Positions 15,829 through 24,596 of a stretch of 34,837 bases of DNA are shown piece by piece. Position 1 is the stretch's first letter. Each line of letters opens with the position of its first letter. The notes under the pieces are model-generated. The model searched no databases, was not told the DNA's origin, and was given only the letters and a program-made list of their open reading frames with translations. Made by a program: the position numbers and the translations under genes. Source of the DNA: Candidatus Altarchaeales archaeon WOR_SM1_86-2. Lineage in GTDB: Archaea; Altiarchaeota; Altiarchaeia; IMC4; MCBC01. The stretch is taken from NCBI GenBank assembly GCA_001723855.1, contig MCBC01000051.1, forward strand, positions 1 through 34,837, read 5' to 3'.

Positions 15829-18293
15829 ACCGCTTTTTCTCGGTCCCGGATAAACTTTATGGAGAGCAGAATTATAGCCTAACCATCTATAAATATGGGG
15901 TGGAGATAACATGGGGTACTGAAGGGTACGCGTGGGTCGAATCCCCGATCACCGCGGCTGCACAGGGCCGTGTCCATAAAGGAGAGGAAAACAAAGTTAT
16001 GAATTGCGGCGGGGTGATATGCATTGGAGACGTGAATATAACATGCGAGGAGTGCCTCAACAATACTGCCCCCAATGTAACCATATCATACCCCGCTCCA
16101 GGCACTTATGACTGCGGCACCATCACGTTTATAAACGGTACCGCAAGCGATATTAATGGAAACGACACCATCGGGGTAGTTGAGGTTAAGATTGATTGGG
16201 ATCCCTGGAAAAGTGCTTCCGGTATAAACAACTGGAGCTATCCATGGGCGCCGACCGAGGATGGTACTTACAGTATTAAGGTCAGAGCAACTGATGAGTA
16301 CGGGGGCATGGGGGAATATGAAATCAGCGTGAACATAAGCAAGTGCACCAATCTCAAGCCCGTGAATGGAACATTTACTCCATCAACGGCCAGCACCGGT
16401 GAATCGATCCCTATTAGCATTGATGTTAACAATACCGGCGTTGGGAGCGCTGCATCGGTTGTCGTGAATTTCTCCTGTCCTTTATGTCCCGTATGTATCC
16501 CAGGTCCCGTATGTACACTGGGTTGGAGCAACTCCAACACAATATCGGAACTTGGTTCAGGTCAAACTAAAACAGCTACCGTTATGTGGCCGGTCCCACT
16601 CAATGCTATAAATTATAGTATCACCGTGACCGCTGATCCCGCCGATGCGATAGATGAGTCCAATGAGACGGATAATGACTATACTCATATAGTCCAGGTG
16701 GTTACGGACCCTCCAACCTCGAATATTACTGACCCGGAGGATGGCGATGCATTGAATTGTGGCCAGATCATTATTAAAGGAAACGCATCCGATGATGGCT
16801 GGATTACGAAAGTTGAAGTCAGCACAAATGGAACATACGGTCCGTGGTATGAAGCAGAAGGAAATGAAACCTGGAATTACACATGGACCCCGCCCGAAGA
16901 CGGCAATTACACGATTTGCTCGAACGCGAAAGATAACAATAATTATTCACAAATGTTCCAGCACTGCATTAATGTAACGGTCAGCGGATGTGCAGAACTT
17001 CCGAATCTCGTCCCTGTGGAAGACACATTGATTCCAGAATATGCGGGTGTAAACTCAACTATGGATTTGTGCGTAAACGTAACAAATAACGGAGGCGGAA
17101 ACGTGACGGAAACATTCGTAGTAAGATTTACCAGTATGAATGAAAGCGGAAGCTGTGACGGAAAGAGATGTTACGGTAAAAGCGTTGACGGACTTAATGT
17201 CGGCGAAGTAAAGCGGGTCTGCGTATTTAATGTACAGGCTCCAAACGCAACCAAAAATTACACGATAAGTATAGAGGTTGATTACTTTAACAACATAACC
17301 GAAAGAAACGAGACAGATAATAATGATACCGGGGTGATTGAGGTGATTGAGATTTTCTGCAACATAGAATTAATACCAGGTTCTGTGTGGCAGGATCACC
17401 CGCAATTTGTGAGATTTAAGATAATCAATAACGGAACATATCCACAAACAATTGATAACATGAACGTGACATGGGATTTAGTTGGCGCAGTGATGCAAGA
17501 GGTGAATATACCCCAAGGCGACGAAGTATGGGGCGGCACTGCTGGCAGCGGACAAGCGGTAGATATTGCAGACGTTACAATAGACGCCGGCACTGAAAAC
17601 ACTGTTAAATTAGGTTTTGATAGAAATATGAAAGATGCAAATATTGCGGTTATATTCATACTTGATGACGGCGCGGTGTGTGACCCGATACTGCTCTACG
17701 CACCGGGATCGAACGAAACCTGCGGCAACTGCATGGATGAGGATAATGATACTCTGCCGGATTGGGCGGACCCCGACTGCAACCAGTTCTTTAGAGATGA
17801 AGGCTGCGGAGAGGTCCATTATTGTGATCCCCCCGATGGCGATAACTGTGCCGGGGACTGTGGCAGCTGCAGTGACAATCTTGGGAGTATGCCAGAGTTA
17901 GATGACAATGACACCAAAACATGCAGCAACTACTACGGCTACAGCACGGCGGAATGGCACTTCTATAAGATCATTCCTGGCGCAGACGGGAAATTGATAG
18001 TGAACTTTTCTGGAAACGCACCGCTGGGCGGAAGTGAAACGGATTTAAGCATTTATAATACATTATGTAATCGTTTAAACCACACATATGGATCGTCAGA
18101 GTCGAACATAGTCATAAGTTATGATGTGACTGCTTTGAATACCTATATTATTGCACTGGATGTTGATGCATGCATTGCGGATAATGATTGCGCTATCGGC
18201 AATTGCACCTGCGGCTATACGCATCCTAAGTATATAGCATGTAATTGCTCAAAAGTCGGATCATACACCCTGACAACAACCCTGACCCCATAG
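15630..18293 (+). CDS. Large pilin-like surface protein with CARDB and Ig-like domains
   Basis: 887 residues. The N-terminus MKKIGQVSVEFILVVGFIML is a class III (type IV pilin-like) signal: Gly before a QxSxE motif and a long hydrophobic helix. This suggests cleavage by a prepilin peptidase (EppA-like) and assembly or anchoring at the cell surface. The ectodomain has an Ig-like module (about 145-235), a CARDB module (about 240-357, from NLKPVNGTFTPST), a second Ig-like module (360-450) and a second CARDB (about 458-570, NLVPVEDTLIP). After a further beta domain comes a Cys/Asp-rich segment with CGNCMDEDNDTLPDWADPDC and a PPC-like end. Many N-glycosylation-type NxT/S sites are present. It may be an adhesin or filament-associated protein. 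Confidence 0.82.
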   Translation: MKKIGQVSVEFILVVGFIMLIFMVVFIVVWEKQKEALEHKTFLDAQRICHSVVANINTISEQGDGYYRFFSVPDKLYGEQNYSLTIYKYGVEITWGTEGYAWVESPITAAAQGRVHKGEENKVMNCGGVICIGDVNITCEECLNNTAPNVTISYPAPGTYDCGTITFINGTASDINGNDTIGVVEVKIDWDPWKSASGINNWSYPWAPTEDGTYSIKVRATDEYGGMGEYEISVNISKCTNLKPVNGTFTPSTASTGESIPISIDVNNTGVGSAASVVVNFSCPLCPVCIPGPVCTLGWSNSNTISELGSGQTKTATVMWPVPLNAINYSITVTADPADAIDESNETDNDYTHIVQVVTDPPTSNITDPEDGDALNCGQIIIKGNASDDGWITKVEVSTNGTYGPWYEAEGNETWNYTWTPPEDGNYTICSNAKDNNNYSQMFQHCINVTVSGCAELPNLVPVEDTLIPEYAGVNSTMDLCVNVTNNGGGNVTETFVVRFTSMNESGSCDGKRCYGKSVDGLNVGEVKRVCVFNVQAPNATKNYTISIEVDYFNNITERNETDNNDTGVIEVIEIFCNIELIPGSVWQDHPQFVRFKIINNGTYPQTIDNMNVTWDLVGAVMQEVNIPQGDEVWGGTAGSGQAVDIADVTIDAGTENTVKLGFDRNMKDANIAVIFILDDGAVCDPILLYAPGSNETCGNCMDEDNDTLPDWADPDCNQFFRDEGCGEVHYCDPPDGDNCAGDCGSCSDNLGSMPELDDNDTKTCSNYYGYSTAEWHFYKIIPGADGKLIVNFSGNAPLGGSETDLSIYNTLCNRLNHTYGSSESNIVISYDVTALNTYIIALDVDACIADNDCAIGNCTCGYTHPKYIACNCSKVGSYTLTTTLTP

Positions 18294-18294
18294 G

Positions 18295-18492
18295 ATTTGG
18301 AGTGCGTGCCGGGAAATGTTTGATGGGGATAAGAATAATTGCGGCGGGAAACCGGGGAGCAGTGACGATGATAGCAGGGTTTATGTTTCAGAAATTACTG
18401 GCCCGGAATTTGATATAATATTCGACATAACCCGTACTCCATACGCTTGCCGACAGACAGGAAAAAACTTAGGAGAAAATCAGCGCGCTTAA
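18295..18492 (+). pseudogene. Coding-like remnant between surface-protein genes
   Basis: The 319-nt gap 18294-18612 has no complete gene. In one frame, 65 codons read without a stop and look protein-like, for example CREMFDGDKNNCGGKPGSSD and VYVSEITGPEFDIIFDIT, with Asp/Cys content like the upstream surface protein. There is no start codon of its own. It may be the displaced 3' part of a surface gene. The rest of the gap (18493-18612) holds nothing I can assign. Confidence 0.35.
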
Positions 18493-18612
18493 GCGAGGAA
18501 GGCAGATGAGGAGGGCGTTGGGATTCGAACCTTACATTGAGTATTACTTTAGGGCGGGGGACATGACATATATTTTTATTTTTCTGATTCCCACATATAA
18601 TTAAAAACAAAA

Positions 18613-19098
18613 GTGGACAAAAAAATATTGTTATTTGGAGTTTGTTTTGTTATTGCAATCGGGTTAATTGCCCAGGTGGCAATTGCAGGAAATAGTAATG
18701 GGAAAGGGAAGCCAGAAAAGCCAGGCTCCTGCGGAAATGGTAAATGCAACGGCAAGGAAACATGTGAAAACTGCCCGGAGGATTGTTGTACAGAACCGCC
18801 GGAACCGCCGCCTGAACCGCCAATACCGCCGGAACCGCCTGTTTGTGCCGAGTGCATATGTGATGGAGACCACCAATTAAAATGCATGATTGTTTGGGTT
18901 TGTGAGCCGGTACCATGTGATTGCAGCAGCGATGTTTGTGGTTGTCCTCTTGGGATGGTCTGCGAGCCTGTCTGGAGTTGTGGGTGTGACGGAATACATT
19001 GCGAACCCGCTTGCGAGGATGTTGACGGCACATACAAATGCGCATGCGGCGATTGCGAATGTGAATGCAATATGGCCGGTTGCGGGATACTATTGTAA
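18613..19098 (+). CDS. Secreted Cys- and Pro-rich small protein
   Basis: 161 residues starting at GTG. A clear signal peptide (KKILLFGVCFVIAIGLIAQV, then AIAG) is followed by a mature part with about 26 cysteines: CGNGKCNGKETCENCPEDCC, a Pro/Glu-rich linker (EPPEPPPEPPIPPEPP), and many CxC and CxxC motifs ending CACGDCECECNMAGC. The GNGKC..ETCENCPEDC unit is a known small extracellular Cys module; a related one occurs in the lipoprotein at 25992. It is probably a disulfide-rich surface or released protein. Metal binding is possible but not shown. Confidence 0.75.
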   Translation: MDKKILLFGVCFVIAIGLIAQVAIAGNSNGKGKPEKPGSCGNGKCNGKETCENCPEDCCTEPPEPPPEPPIPPEPPVCAECICDGDHQLKCMIVWVCEPVPCDCSSDVCGCPLGMVCEPVWSCGCDGIHCEPACEDVDGTYKCACGDCECECNMAGCGILL

Positions 19099-19223
19099 AA
19101 TATACCCTCGCCGTGCGCGGAAATAGTTATGATGATCAGCAGAAAACTGTCCGTTAGACCGGGATATATTTATATTTTTCAAAAACAATATAATAATATA
19201 AGCGATTTTCTTTTTAGATGCAT

Positions 19224-19311
19224 AAAATTTCCATTGGAAATTTTGCACCCAAAAATGCTCTGCATTTTTTTAGGAAAAAAGAAAAACGCAATCAAAATTC
19301 TAATGAATTTT
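19224..19311. repeat. Second cluster of short hairpins upstream of a pilin-like gene
   Basis: AAAATTTCC/ATT/GGAAATTTT lies at 19224-19244, AAAAATGC/TCT/GCATTTTT at 19251-19269, and a weaker AAAATTC/TAAT/GAATTTT at 19294-19311. The first two have perfect 8-9 bp stems and 3-nt loops. They lie in the 267-nt gap before the gene at 19366, whose own TATA-like stretch (TTTATAATAC, about 19344) comes after them. The other A/T stretch in this gap is near 19163. No gene is seen in the gap. Confidence 0.75.
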
Positions 19312-19365
19312 CGATACCTTCGGAAAAGAAAAACTAATATGGTTTATAATACATCAAAAAGAAAT

Positions 19366-21105
19366 ATGAAACTGAAAAACAAAAGGGGTTATGCACTAAC
19401 ATGGGATGCAATATTGGCACTGGGATTTGTTTTAGTCTTTTTAGCAGCCATGTTCTCGTTGCAATACGTAAAGGTCAGCGAGGTCTCCACGATGGAGTAC
19501 AAGATCCTCCATTATGTCTCAGAGGACGTATTGGATGTTTTGAACAAAAAAGGTATCTTAGATGAGATAGGGGAGGAATTTGCTGTCAGCAATGTTAGTT
19601 CCATGGAAGAAAACATGACAAAACTTCTAAACGAACTTATACCGGAGCACATTGGCTATAGGTTGGAGATAATCGAATGGGATGAAGATACGGCAAATTA
19701 TGGGACATATCTTATAACTGAAAATCTAACGAGAGCGGGGGATATGGGAGAGGCGGAGGTTCTTACGCACTCTGCACGGCTCCTGGTTGGATACGGGAAG
19801 GAAAAACCGGTGTACGGCGATGTTGCCAGATCGTATATACTTCTCAAGGGGCTGAATTTCACTGGGGAGATATGGGATCTGCTTGAATGTTTTGGCACAG
19901 ATCCCTGCTATTGCTGTGCTGGTCCATCCTGTACAGCCCCCACAGGTGATCCAACTGACTGCAGCGCTGCAGAGTTAAATAATCTCAAGGGGGATGAGGT
20001 TTTTTGTTATGCTGAAAACTGCACTGTTAATCTACCTAATAACGTGCAGGGCGATCCATCGGATGCGGATCCAATAGCTCATATTTATTGCTGCGGGATC
20101 ATCCCGGGGTCAGGACTGAGAGGTAACTGCACCACTACTGCTGGCACTACTATGAAGCAGGGTGTGGATTTAATGTGCTGTTCAGAAGGATGCACGGTCA
20201 GCGGGGGAAACGTGATGAATAACGATGTCAACCTGACGTGCCTGGGGGATAATTGCAAGGTTGATATTTCATCCGGCAATAAATTCGATAATCGCGTCAA
20301 CATTGCAGGCTGCGGCAACTATTCTGACGTATATGTTAACGTTGATGGACATTTCATGGGGCCAGACAGTGCCGCTTACTGCAGCGGGGAAGACTGCACC
20401 GTCTATGTTCGTGCAGAGGGCTCAGGGAAAATTGAGGATTCGGATATTTATTGTTACGGTGATGGATGCAGTGCAGAAGCATATGCAGAAAATAGTTTCA
20501 CCAATGTAGATGTTTACTGTTGCGGGGCGGGGTGCAATGCCACCTGTAGTGGCGCAGCAGGCGGCTGCACTGAGCATGAGAATACTGGATGTCCACCAAC
20601 ACCACTATGTGATAACACATGGTGTGATGAACACTGCAATATCTCTACAGATGATGAATTAGTATATATCCCAACGCCCTACACTGCACCCGCCTTAAAA
20701 TCAGATGGGAGCGGTAATATAACAGTTTACTATGATAAAAACGGAGATAATGCACCTGATGGAAACTCCACGATAGATATTAATCCGGGCTCAAATGACA
20801 CCTTTGACCCCTGTCACGACCCCAATAACTGCACGGCAGAGAACATATTGGATTCCGCAGATTTTGCTTTTGCCTGGTTGATGGATTTGATAAACACAAA
20901 TGATACGGATTCAAACGAAGGTATTATTGATCCATTGGTGTATTATACCACCAATAGCACTAATAATGATGGCGATGGTGGTGAAGACAATCCGGTGGAT
21001 GTTGATTTTGGCAGTTCAACTCTAGAGTTTTATGTTGTTCACGGAAGCAATATAAGGTCTCTATGGGGTCCGATAAAATTTAAATTGATTGTTTGGAGAG
21101 ATTAA
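19366..21105 (+). CDS. Pilin-like surface protein with Cys-ladder repeats
   Basis: 579 residues from ATG 19366, chosen because the frame upstream is low-complexity and this start gives a class III-like signal (KLKNKRG then YALTWDAILALGFVLVFLAAM). The first 200 residues form a non-repeat region with a regular alpha/beta pattern. From about residue 225 to 400 there are seven repeats of 20-25 residues, each with CxxxxCxV followed by an N-rich turn and a VxVYC strand (for example EGCTVSGGNVMNNDVNLTC). This suggests a right-handed beta-helix stabilised by a ladder of cysteines. The C-terminal part is Asn/Asp-rich. It probably stands at the cell surface with the products of 15630 and 21127. Confidence 0.75.
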   Translation: MKLKNKRGYALTWDAILALGFVLVFLAAMFSLQYVKVSEVSTMEYKILHYVSEDVLDVLNKKGILDEIGEEFAVSNVSSMEENMTKLLNELIPEHIGYRLEIIEWDEDTANYGTYLITENLTRAGDMGEAEVLTHSARLLVGYGKEKPVYGDVARSYILLKGLNFTGEIWDLLECFGTDPCYCCAGPSCTAPTGDPTDCSAAELNNLKGDEVFCYAENCTVNLPNNVQGDPSDADPIAHIYCCGIIPGSGLRGNCTTTAGTTMKQGVDLMCCSEGCTVSGGNVMNNDVNLTCLGDNCKVDISSGNKFDNRVNIAGCGNYSDVYVNVDGHFMGPDSAAYCSGEDCTVYVRAEGSGKIEDSDIYCYGDGCSAEAYAENSFTNVDVYCCGAGCNATCSGAAGGCTEHENTGCPPTPLCDNTWCDEHCNISTDDELVYIPTPYTAPALKSDGSGNITVYYDKNGDNAPDGNSTIDINPGSNDTFDPCHDPNNCTAENILDSADFAFAWLMDLINTNDTDSNEGIIDPLVYYTTNSTNNDGDGGEDNPVDVDFGSSTLEFYVVHGSNIRSLWGPIKFKLIVWRD

Positions 21106-21126
21106 TTAAAATTTAAAAAATTTAAA

Positions 21127-22572
21127 ATGAACAAAAAAGGTTATATATATACATTAACCGCGATTATGTTGGTTATCGTGATAATATTTATTATAACATT
21201 CTATTTCATAGTCCCTGAGACGGAAATGAGGGATGTGTCCGGCAAGATAAGGTGTGACGAACTCCATTACTTTGTCGAGGATGTTAAAGTGGATCTGGAC
21301 AGGGCAATGGGGGTGTGTGGAAGAAGAGCAACAATTTATGCCATAGATTATGTTATTTATAATAAAAGCGCGTCATTGGCAAATTTCAGTTATGTCACAC
21401 CGTACAGCAATGAGACGCTGAATGGCAGCGAGGCAGCGATATTAGAGTTGATATATAGCGGCACATTGGAGGGGGAACCAAACCCTTACATGCAAGGCAA
21501 TTCCCTCATCGACTGGGTGAATAAGATGGAGGTTGGCGGCACAGATGCGCATTTTAATGTTACCATAAACATACTGAATATCTCAATAGCACCTTACGAT
21601 CCCTGGAATTTCACTCTGATACCGATATTTGAAATCGACATTCATGATGAAACCGGGATGTGCCATTATAAGAAAACAAATGTAACCATTGTGTCGGTAA
21701 CAACAATAGTTGGTTTGGAGGATCCCCTGTACCCATTACAAACATCCGGGGCGATTGTAAAAATTGTTGACAATGGCACAGTTCAAATTGTAAAGAAAGG
21801 CGTTATCGGGTGCGGCGAGGGCGGGGGCAATGGAGACGGCACAGGGAAGGTATCGACAGGCGGCACACCCACTAATCCGGACCATATGATCCGCGTTATA
21901 ACTGGCACGGATCTTGGAATTGTTGATCCTGGATCATATACGCCCTCATTAGACGACTATGCAGGTGTGGTGAGCACGGAGGAGTGCAATCAAACAACGC
22001 CAGGTAATGTAACGGTGCCCTACATTCTCGACACTGGAGAATATAACGAATCCGCACCCTCATGTAACTGTAGTGAAACGGTGGAACTGAATGCGAGCGA
22101 AGGCGATTGTATTTTCTTAAGCAATGGGGACCATGTCATTAAATCCGGCACTCACAGCATTGATTTCAACACATCCGGTTATTATCCAAGTACCGTTGAG
22201 GTTGGTCCAGGCAGCAATTACAGTTTGAATGGCCCGAGTTTCTTTGACAGGTTGGAGGGGAATTTGAACCTTTCTGAAAAGTATTTTGACAGACACGTAG
22301 AGTTTTGCGACAGAGTGGATGAACTTGACATAGACTTCCCGGATTGTTATAATACGCCCGTCGGTTTAGAGAGTTTCGTGTTCCCGTACGATCTTGATCG
22401 CTATGATCTCTACGATTGCACAAACTGCACATGGGTTGATTATCTGTACTGGCAGGGTAAGTACGGCTGTCTTGCAGACGGTGTCTGCAAGGGCGTTTCT
22501 CCTACAAACAATAAGACGGTTGAGTTCAGGATTGATGACGACCACAGAAGTAAATATAACCTAACCTGCTGA
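21127..22572 (+). CDS. Membrane-anchored pilin-like surface protein
   Basis: 481 residues. The N-terminus MNKKGYIYTLTAIMLVIVII plus FIITFYFIVP is a charged KKG followed by one long hydrophobic helix, like a pilin signal. The remainder is extracellular: a DELHYFVEDVKVDLDRAMGV region resembling the start of the 19366 product, many NxT/S sites, a Gly-rich linker (GCGEGGGNGDGTGK) and a C-terminal Cys-containing domain. It starts 21 nt after the stop of the 19366 gene, so the two are probably cotranscribed. Its 3' end overlaps the convergent argH stop by 12 nt. No enzymatic motif is visible. Confidence 0.78.
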   Translation: MNKKGYIYTLTAIMLVIVIIFIITFYFIVPETEMRDVSGKIRCDELHYFVEDVKVDLDRAMGVCGRRATIYAIDYVIYNKSASLANFSYVTPYSNETLNGSEAAILELIYSGTLEGEPNPYMQGNSLIDWVNKMEVGGTDAHFNVTINILNISIAPYDPWNFTLIPIFEIDIHDETGMCHYKKTNVTIVSVTTIVGLEDPLYPLQTSGAIVKIVDNGTVQIVKKGVIGCGEGGGNGDGTGKVSTGGTPTNPDHMIRVITGTDLGIVDPGSYTPSLDDYAGVVSTEECNQTTPGNVTVPYILDTGEYNESAPSCNCSETVELNASEGDCIFLSNGDHVIKSGTHSIDFNTSGYYPSTVEVGPGSNYSLNGPSFFDRLEGNLNLSEKYFDRHVEFCDRVDELDIDFPDCYNTPVGLESFVFPYDLDRYDLYDCTNCTWVDYLYWQGKYGCLADGVCKGVSPTNNKTVEFRIDDDHRSKYNLTC

Positions 22573-24000
22573 TAATTTTTCATCCACAAGCCCCTGTGTT
22601 TTTGCACGAGCATCCTTTATTCTTTTTCTTCTTTCCCCCAGTCTTTTGATTTCCCCACCGCTTTTTTTCTTTCTCCCGGCGGCCATTTGCTCAACTTCTC
22701 TGGGATTCGCGGAGCCCGTACTCATCCTCCCGATCCCGGAACTCGTGATGGCAGTAAATTCTTTCCTGCTTATCCTTAAATCATATTTTGTTATTTTTTT
22801 ATTGAAATCATTGAAATCCAGGGCATTGAAATCAAGTTTAGAGATGATATCGTAGGCTTGCCTGAATGCCAGACCTTTCCGGACAAGCAGGTTTGCCAGG
22901 TCCGTTGCAAAAATGCTTTTATCTTCCTCCGCCGTTTTTCCCATCCTTTCTTTATCAACTTCCAGGGAATCAAGCATCCCGGTCATAACCTTCAGGTTCA
23001 GTTTCACGGTGTCAAAGGAATCCCACAGCGGGGTTTTATCTTCCTGCAGGTCACGGTTGTATGAATAGGTTATTCCCTTCAGGGTTGTTAATAAATTTAT
23101 CAGATTGCCGTAAACCCTTCCTGTTTTTCCTTTTATGAGTTCGGCCATATCGGGGTTTCTCTTCTGGGGCATTATTGACGAACCCGTTGCGAATTCATCA
23201 GCCATTTTTATAAAACCGAATCCATCGGCGCCGAAGATGATTAACTCCTCGCACAGTCTGCTTAGATTTGACGCCAGAATTGCTAAATCCGCTAAAATCT
23301 CGGCAGCAAAGTCGCGGCTTGCAACTGCATCAAGAGAATTTTCAACCAGCCCGTCAAAACCGAGCAGTTCAGCAGTAAATTTCCTGTCTATCGGGAAAGA
23401 CGTGCCGGCAAATGCTCCCGCTCCAAGAGGACACAAATTAACCCTCCCGTAAGCATCCTCCAGTCTTTCGACATCTCTTGCGAACGCGTCATGATATGCC
23501 AGACACCAATGGCCGAACAGATAGGGCTGAGCAACCCGTAAGTGGGTATAACCGGGCATTAATGTGCCCTTGTGCTTCTCTGCAAGTTTCAGCAAAACCT
23601 CTTTTAGAGAAATTAATTCCTCAATTACATCATTAATCTCCCCTCTGCACACCATTCTGGTGTCCGTTACGGTCTGGTCATTCCTGCTTCGGGCGGTATG
23701 CATAACCCCTCCTCTTTTAAAATTTCCGGTAACAAAATCCTCGATGTTCATATGCACATCCTCCAGGTCATCTTTAAATTCGAATTTTCCTTCTTCAAAT
23801 TTCTTTTGGGCATCCCCAAGCCGCCTGAGAACCCCCCTCAAATCCTCCTTGCTTATTATCCCCTGTTTTCTCAGCATCAGGTTATGTACCTGAGAGTTCC
23901 AGATGTCGGCTAAAAACAGGCGCTTATCGACATCCAGCGATTGGGACAGTAGTTTAGCATCCTCTTCCAGATTTTTTACAAATTTTTTTCTGAGAACCAT
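22561..24000 (-). CDS. argH: Argininosuccinate lyase
   Basis: Splits argininosuccinate into arginine and fumarate, the last step of arginine synthesis. The fumarase/aspartase superfamily signature GSSIMPQKRNPDMAEL is intact, as are the ARSRNDQTVTD region (substrate-binding) and GYTHLRVAQPYLFGHW with the catalytic His. 479 residues from ATG 24000, giving MVLRKKFVKNLEEDAKLLSQ; a longer frame adds 11 unlikely residues. It follows the lipoprotein gene by 48 nt on the same strand and may be in its transcript. Confidence 0.95.
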   Translation of the reverse strand: MVLRKKFVKNLEEDAKLLSQSLDVDKRLFLADIWNSQVHNLMLRKQGIISKEDLRGVLRRLGDAQKKFEEGKFEFKDDLEDVHMNIEDFVTGNFKRGGVMHTARSRNDQTVTDTRMVCRGEINDVIEELISLKEVLLKLAEKHKGTLMPGYTHLRVAQPYLFGHWCLAYHDAFARDVERLEDAYGRVNLCPLGAGAFAGTSFPIDRKFTAELLGFDGLVENSLDAVASRDFAAEILADLAILASNLSRLCEELIIFGADGFGFIKMADEFATGSSIMPQKRNPDMAELIKGKTGRVYGNLINLLTTLKGITYSYNRDLQEDKTPLWDSFDTVKLNLKVMTGMLDSLEVDKERMGKTAEEDKSIFATDLANLLVRKGLAFRQAYDIISKLDFNALDFNDFNKKITKYDLRISRKEFTAITSSGIGRMSTGSANPREVEQMAAGRKKKSGGEIKRLGERRKRIKDARAKTQGLVDEKLSAG

Positions 24001-24048
24001 TTGTTTTATCAAAATATAATTATGATAATACAATAAAAAAGATTAAAA

Positions 24049-24594
24049 TTACGGCACTATTATATCAAAGTAGATGGTATCGCTTGTTTTTTCGGTTCCC
24101 GCCCACACGTCGATGCTCATCGGGCACCTGAATTCCTGCCCCGACCTGTAACCATTAAATTTCCTGAAATTTATTGTTATCTCTTCTTTTTCCCCGGAGG
24201 TTAGATTTAAGATAATATGGGATCTTTTACCGAAATCTATTATCTCCTCCCCGACGCAGTCCTTCTTTAAAACAGCAACATCAATTCGGTCTATATCTTT
24301 ACCCCATATGTTCTCAACATCAAAAACTATATCCGATTCAAATAAGTTTGAATCCATTGATACCACCTCATCCTTGATTCTGGTGATCCGGACCGTTTGA
24401 TTCATGGTGAATACATCCCCTTCTGGTGTCACATTTTTTTCTGTCACGTTCGTTATAGTTGAGGAAGCATCCATGGTCCCCGATCCATTCGAGGCGTTTT
24501 CCACAATCTCCTCTTTTTCGCCACCTATACACCCGCAGAGTCCTGCAACTCCTGCCAATGCCAGCCCAATAATCAAATATTTTGCAATTTCCAT
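24049..24594 (-). CDS. Putative lipoprotein, function unknown
   Basis: 181 residues with a lipoprotein-like N-terminus (KYLIIGLALAGVAGLCGCIG), a Ser/Thr/Asn linker and a beta-rich domain containing two Cys. No family recognised. The CGCI ending of the signal is shared with the lipoprotein at 25992, suggesting a common lipidation signal in this organism. It begins two bases after the trmI stop codon, so translation is probably coupled. Confidence 0.7.
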   Translation of the reverse strand: MEIAKYLIIGLALAGVAGLCGCIGGEKEEIVENASNGSGTMDASSTITNVTEKNVTPEGDVFTMNQTVRITRIKDEVVSMDSNLFESDIVFDVENIWGKDIDRIDVAVLKKDCVGEEIIDFGKRSHIILNLTSGEKEEITINFRKFNGYRSGQEFRCPMSIDVWAGTEKTSDTIYFDIIVP

Positions 24595-24596
24595 TT

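Noticed and set aside
18515..18545. Minus-strand GGTTCGAATCC resembling a tRNA T-arm
   Set aside because: The stem pairs only at two positions and no matching acceptor strand, anticodon arm or D-arm is found upstream.
19129..19365. N-terminal extension of the Cys-ladder protein from ATG 19129
   Set aside because: It would translate through the hairpin cluster and bury the pilin-like signal; ATG 19366 gives a proper N-terminus.
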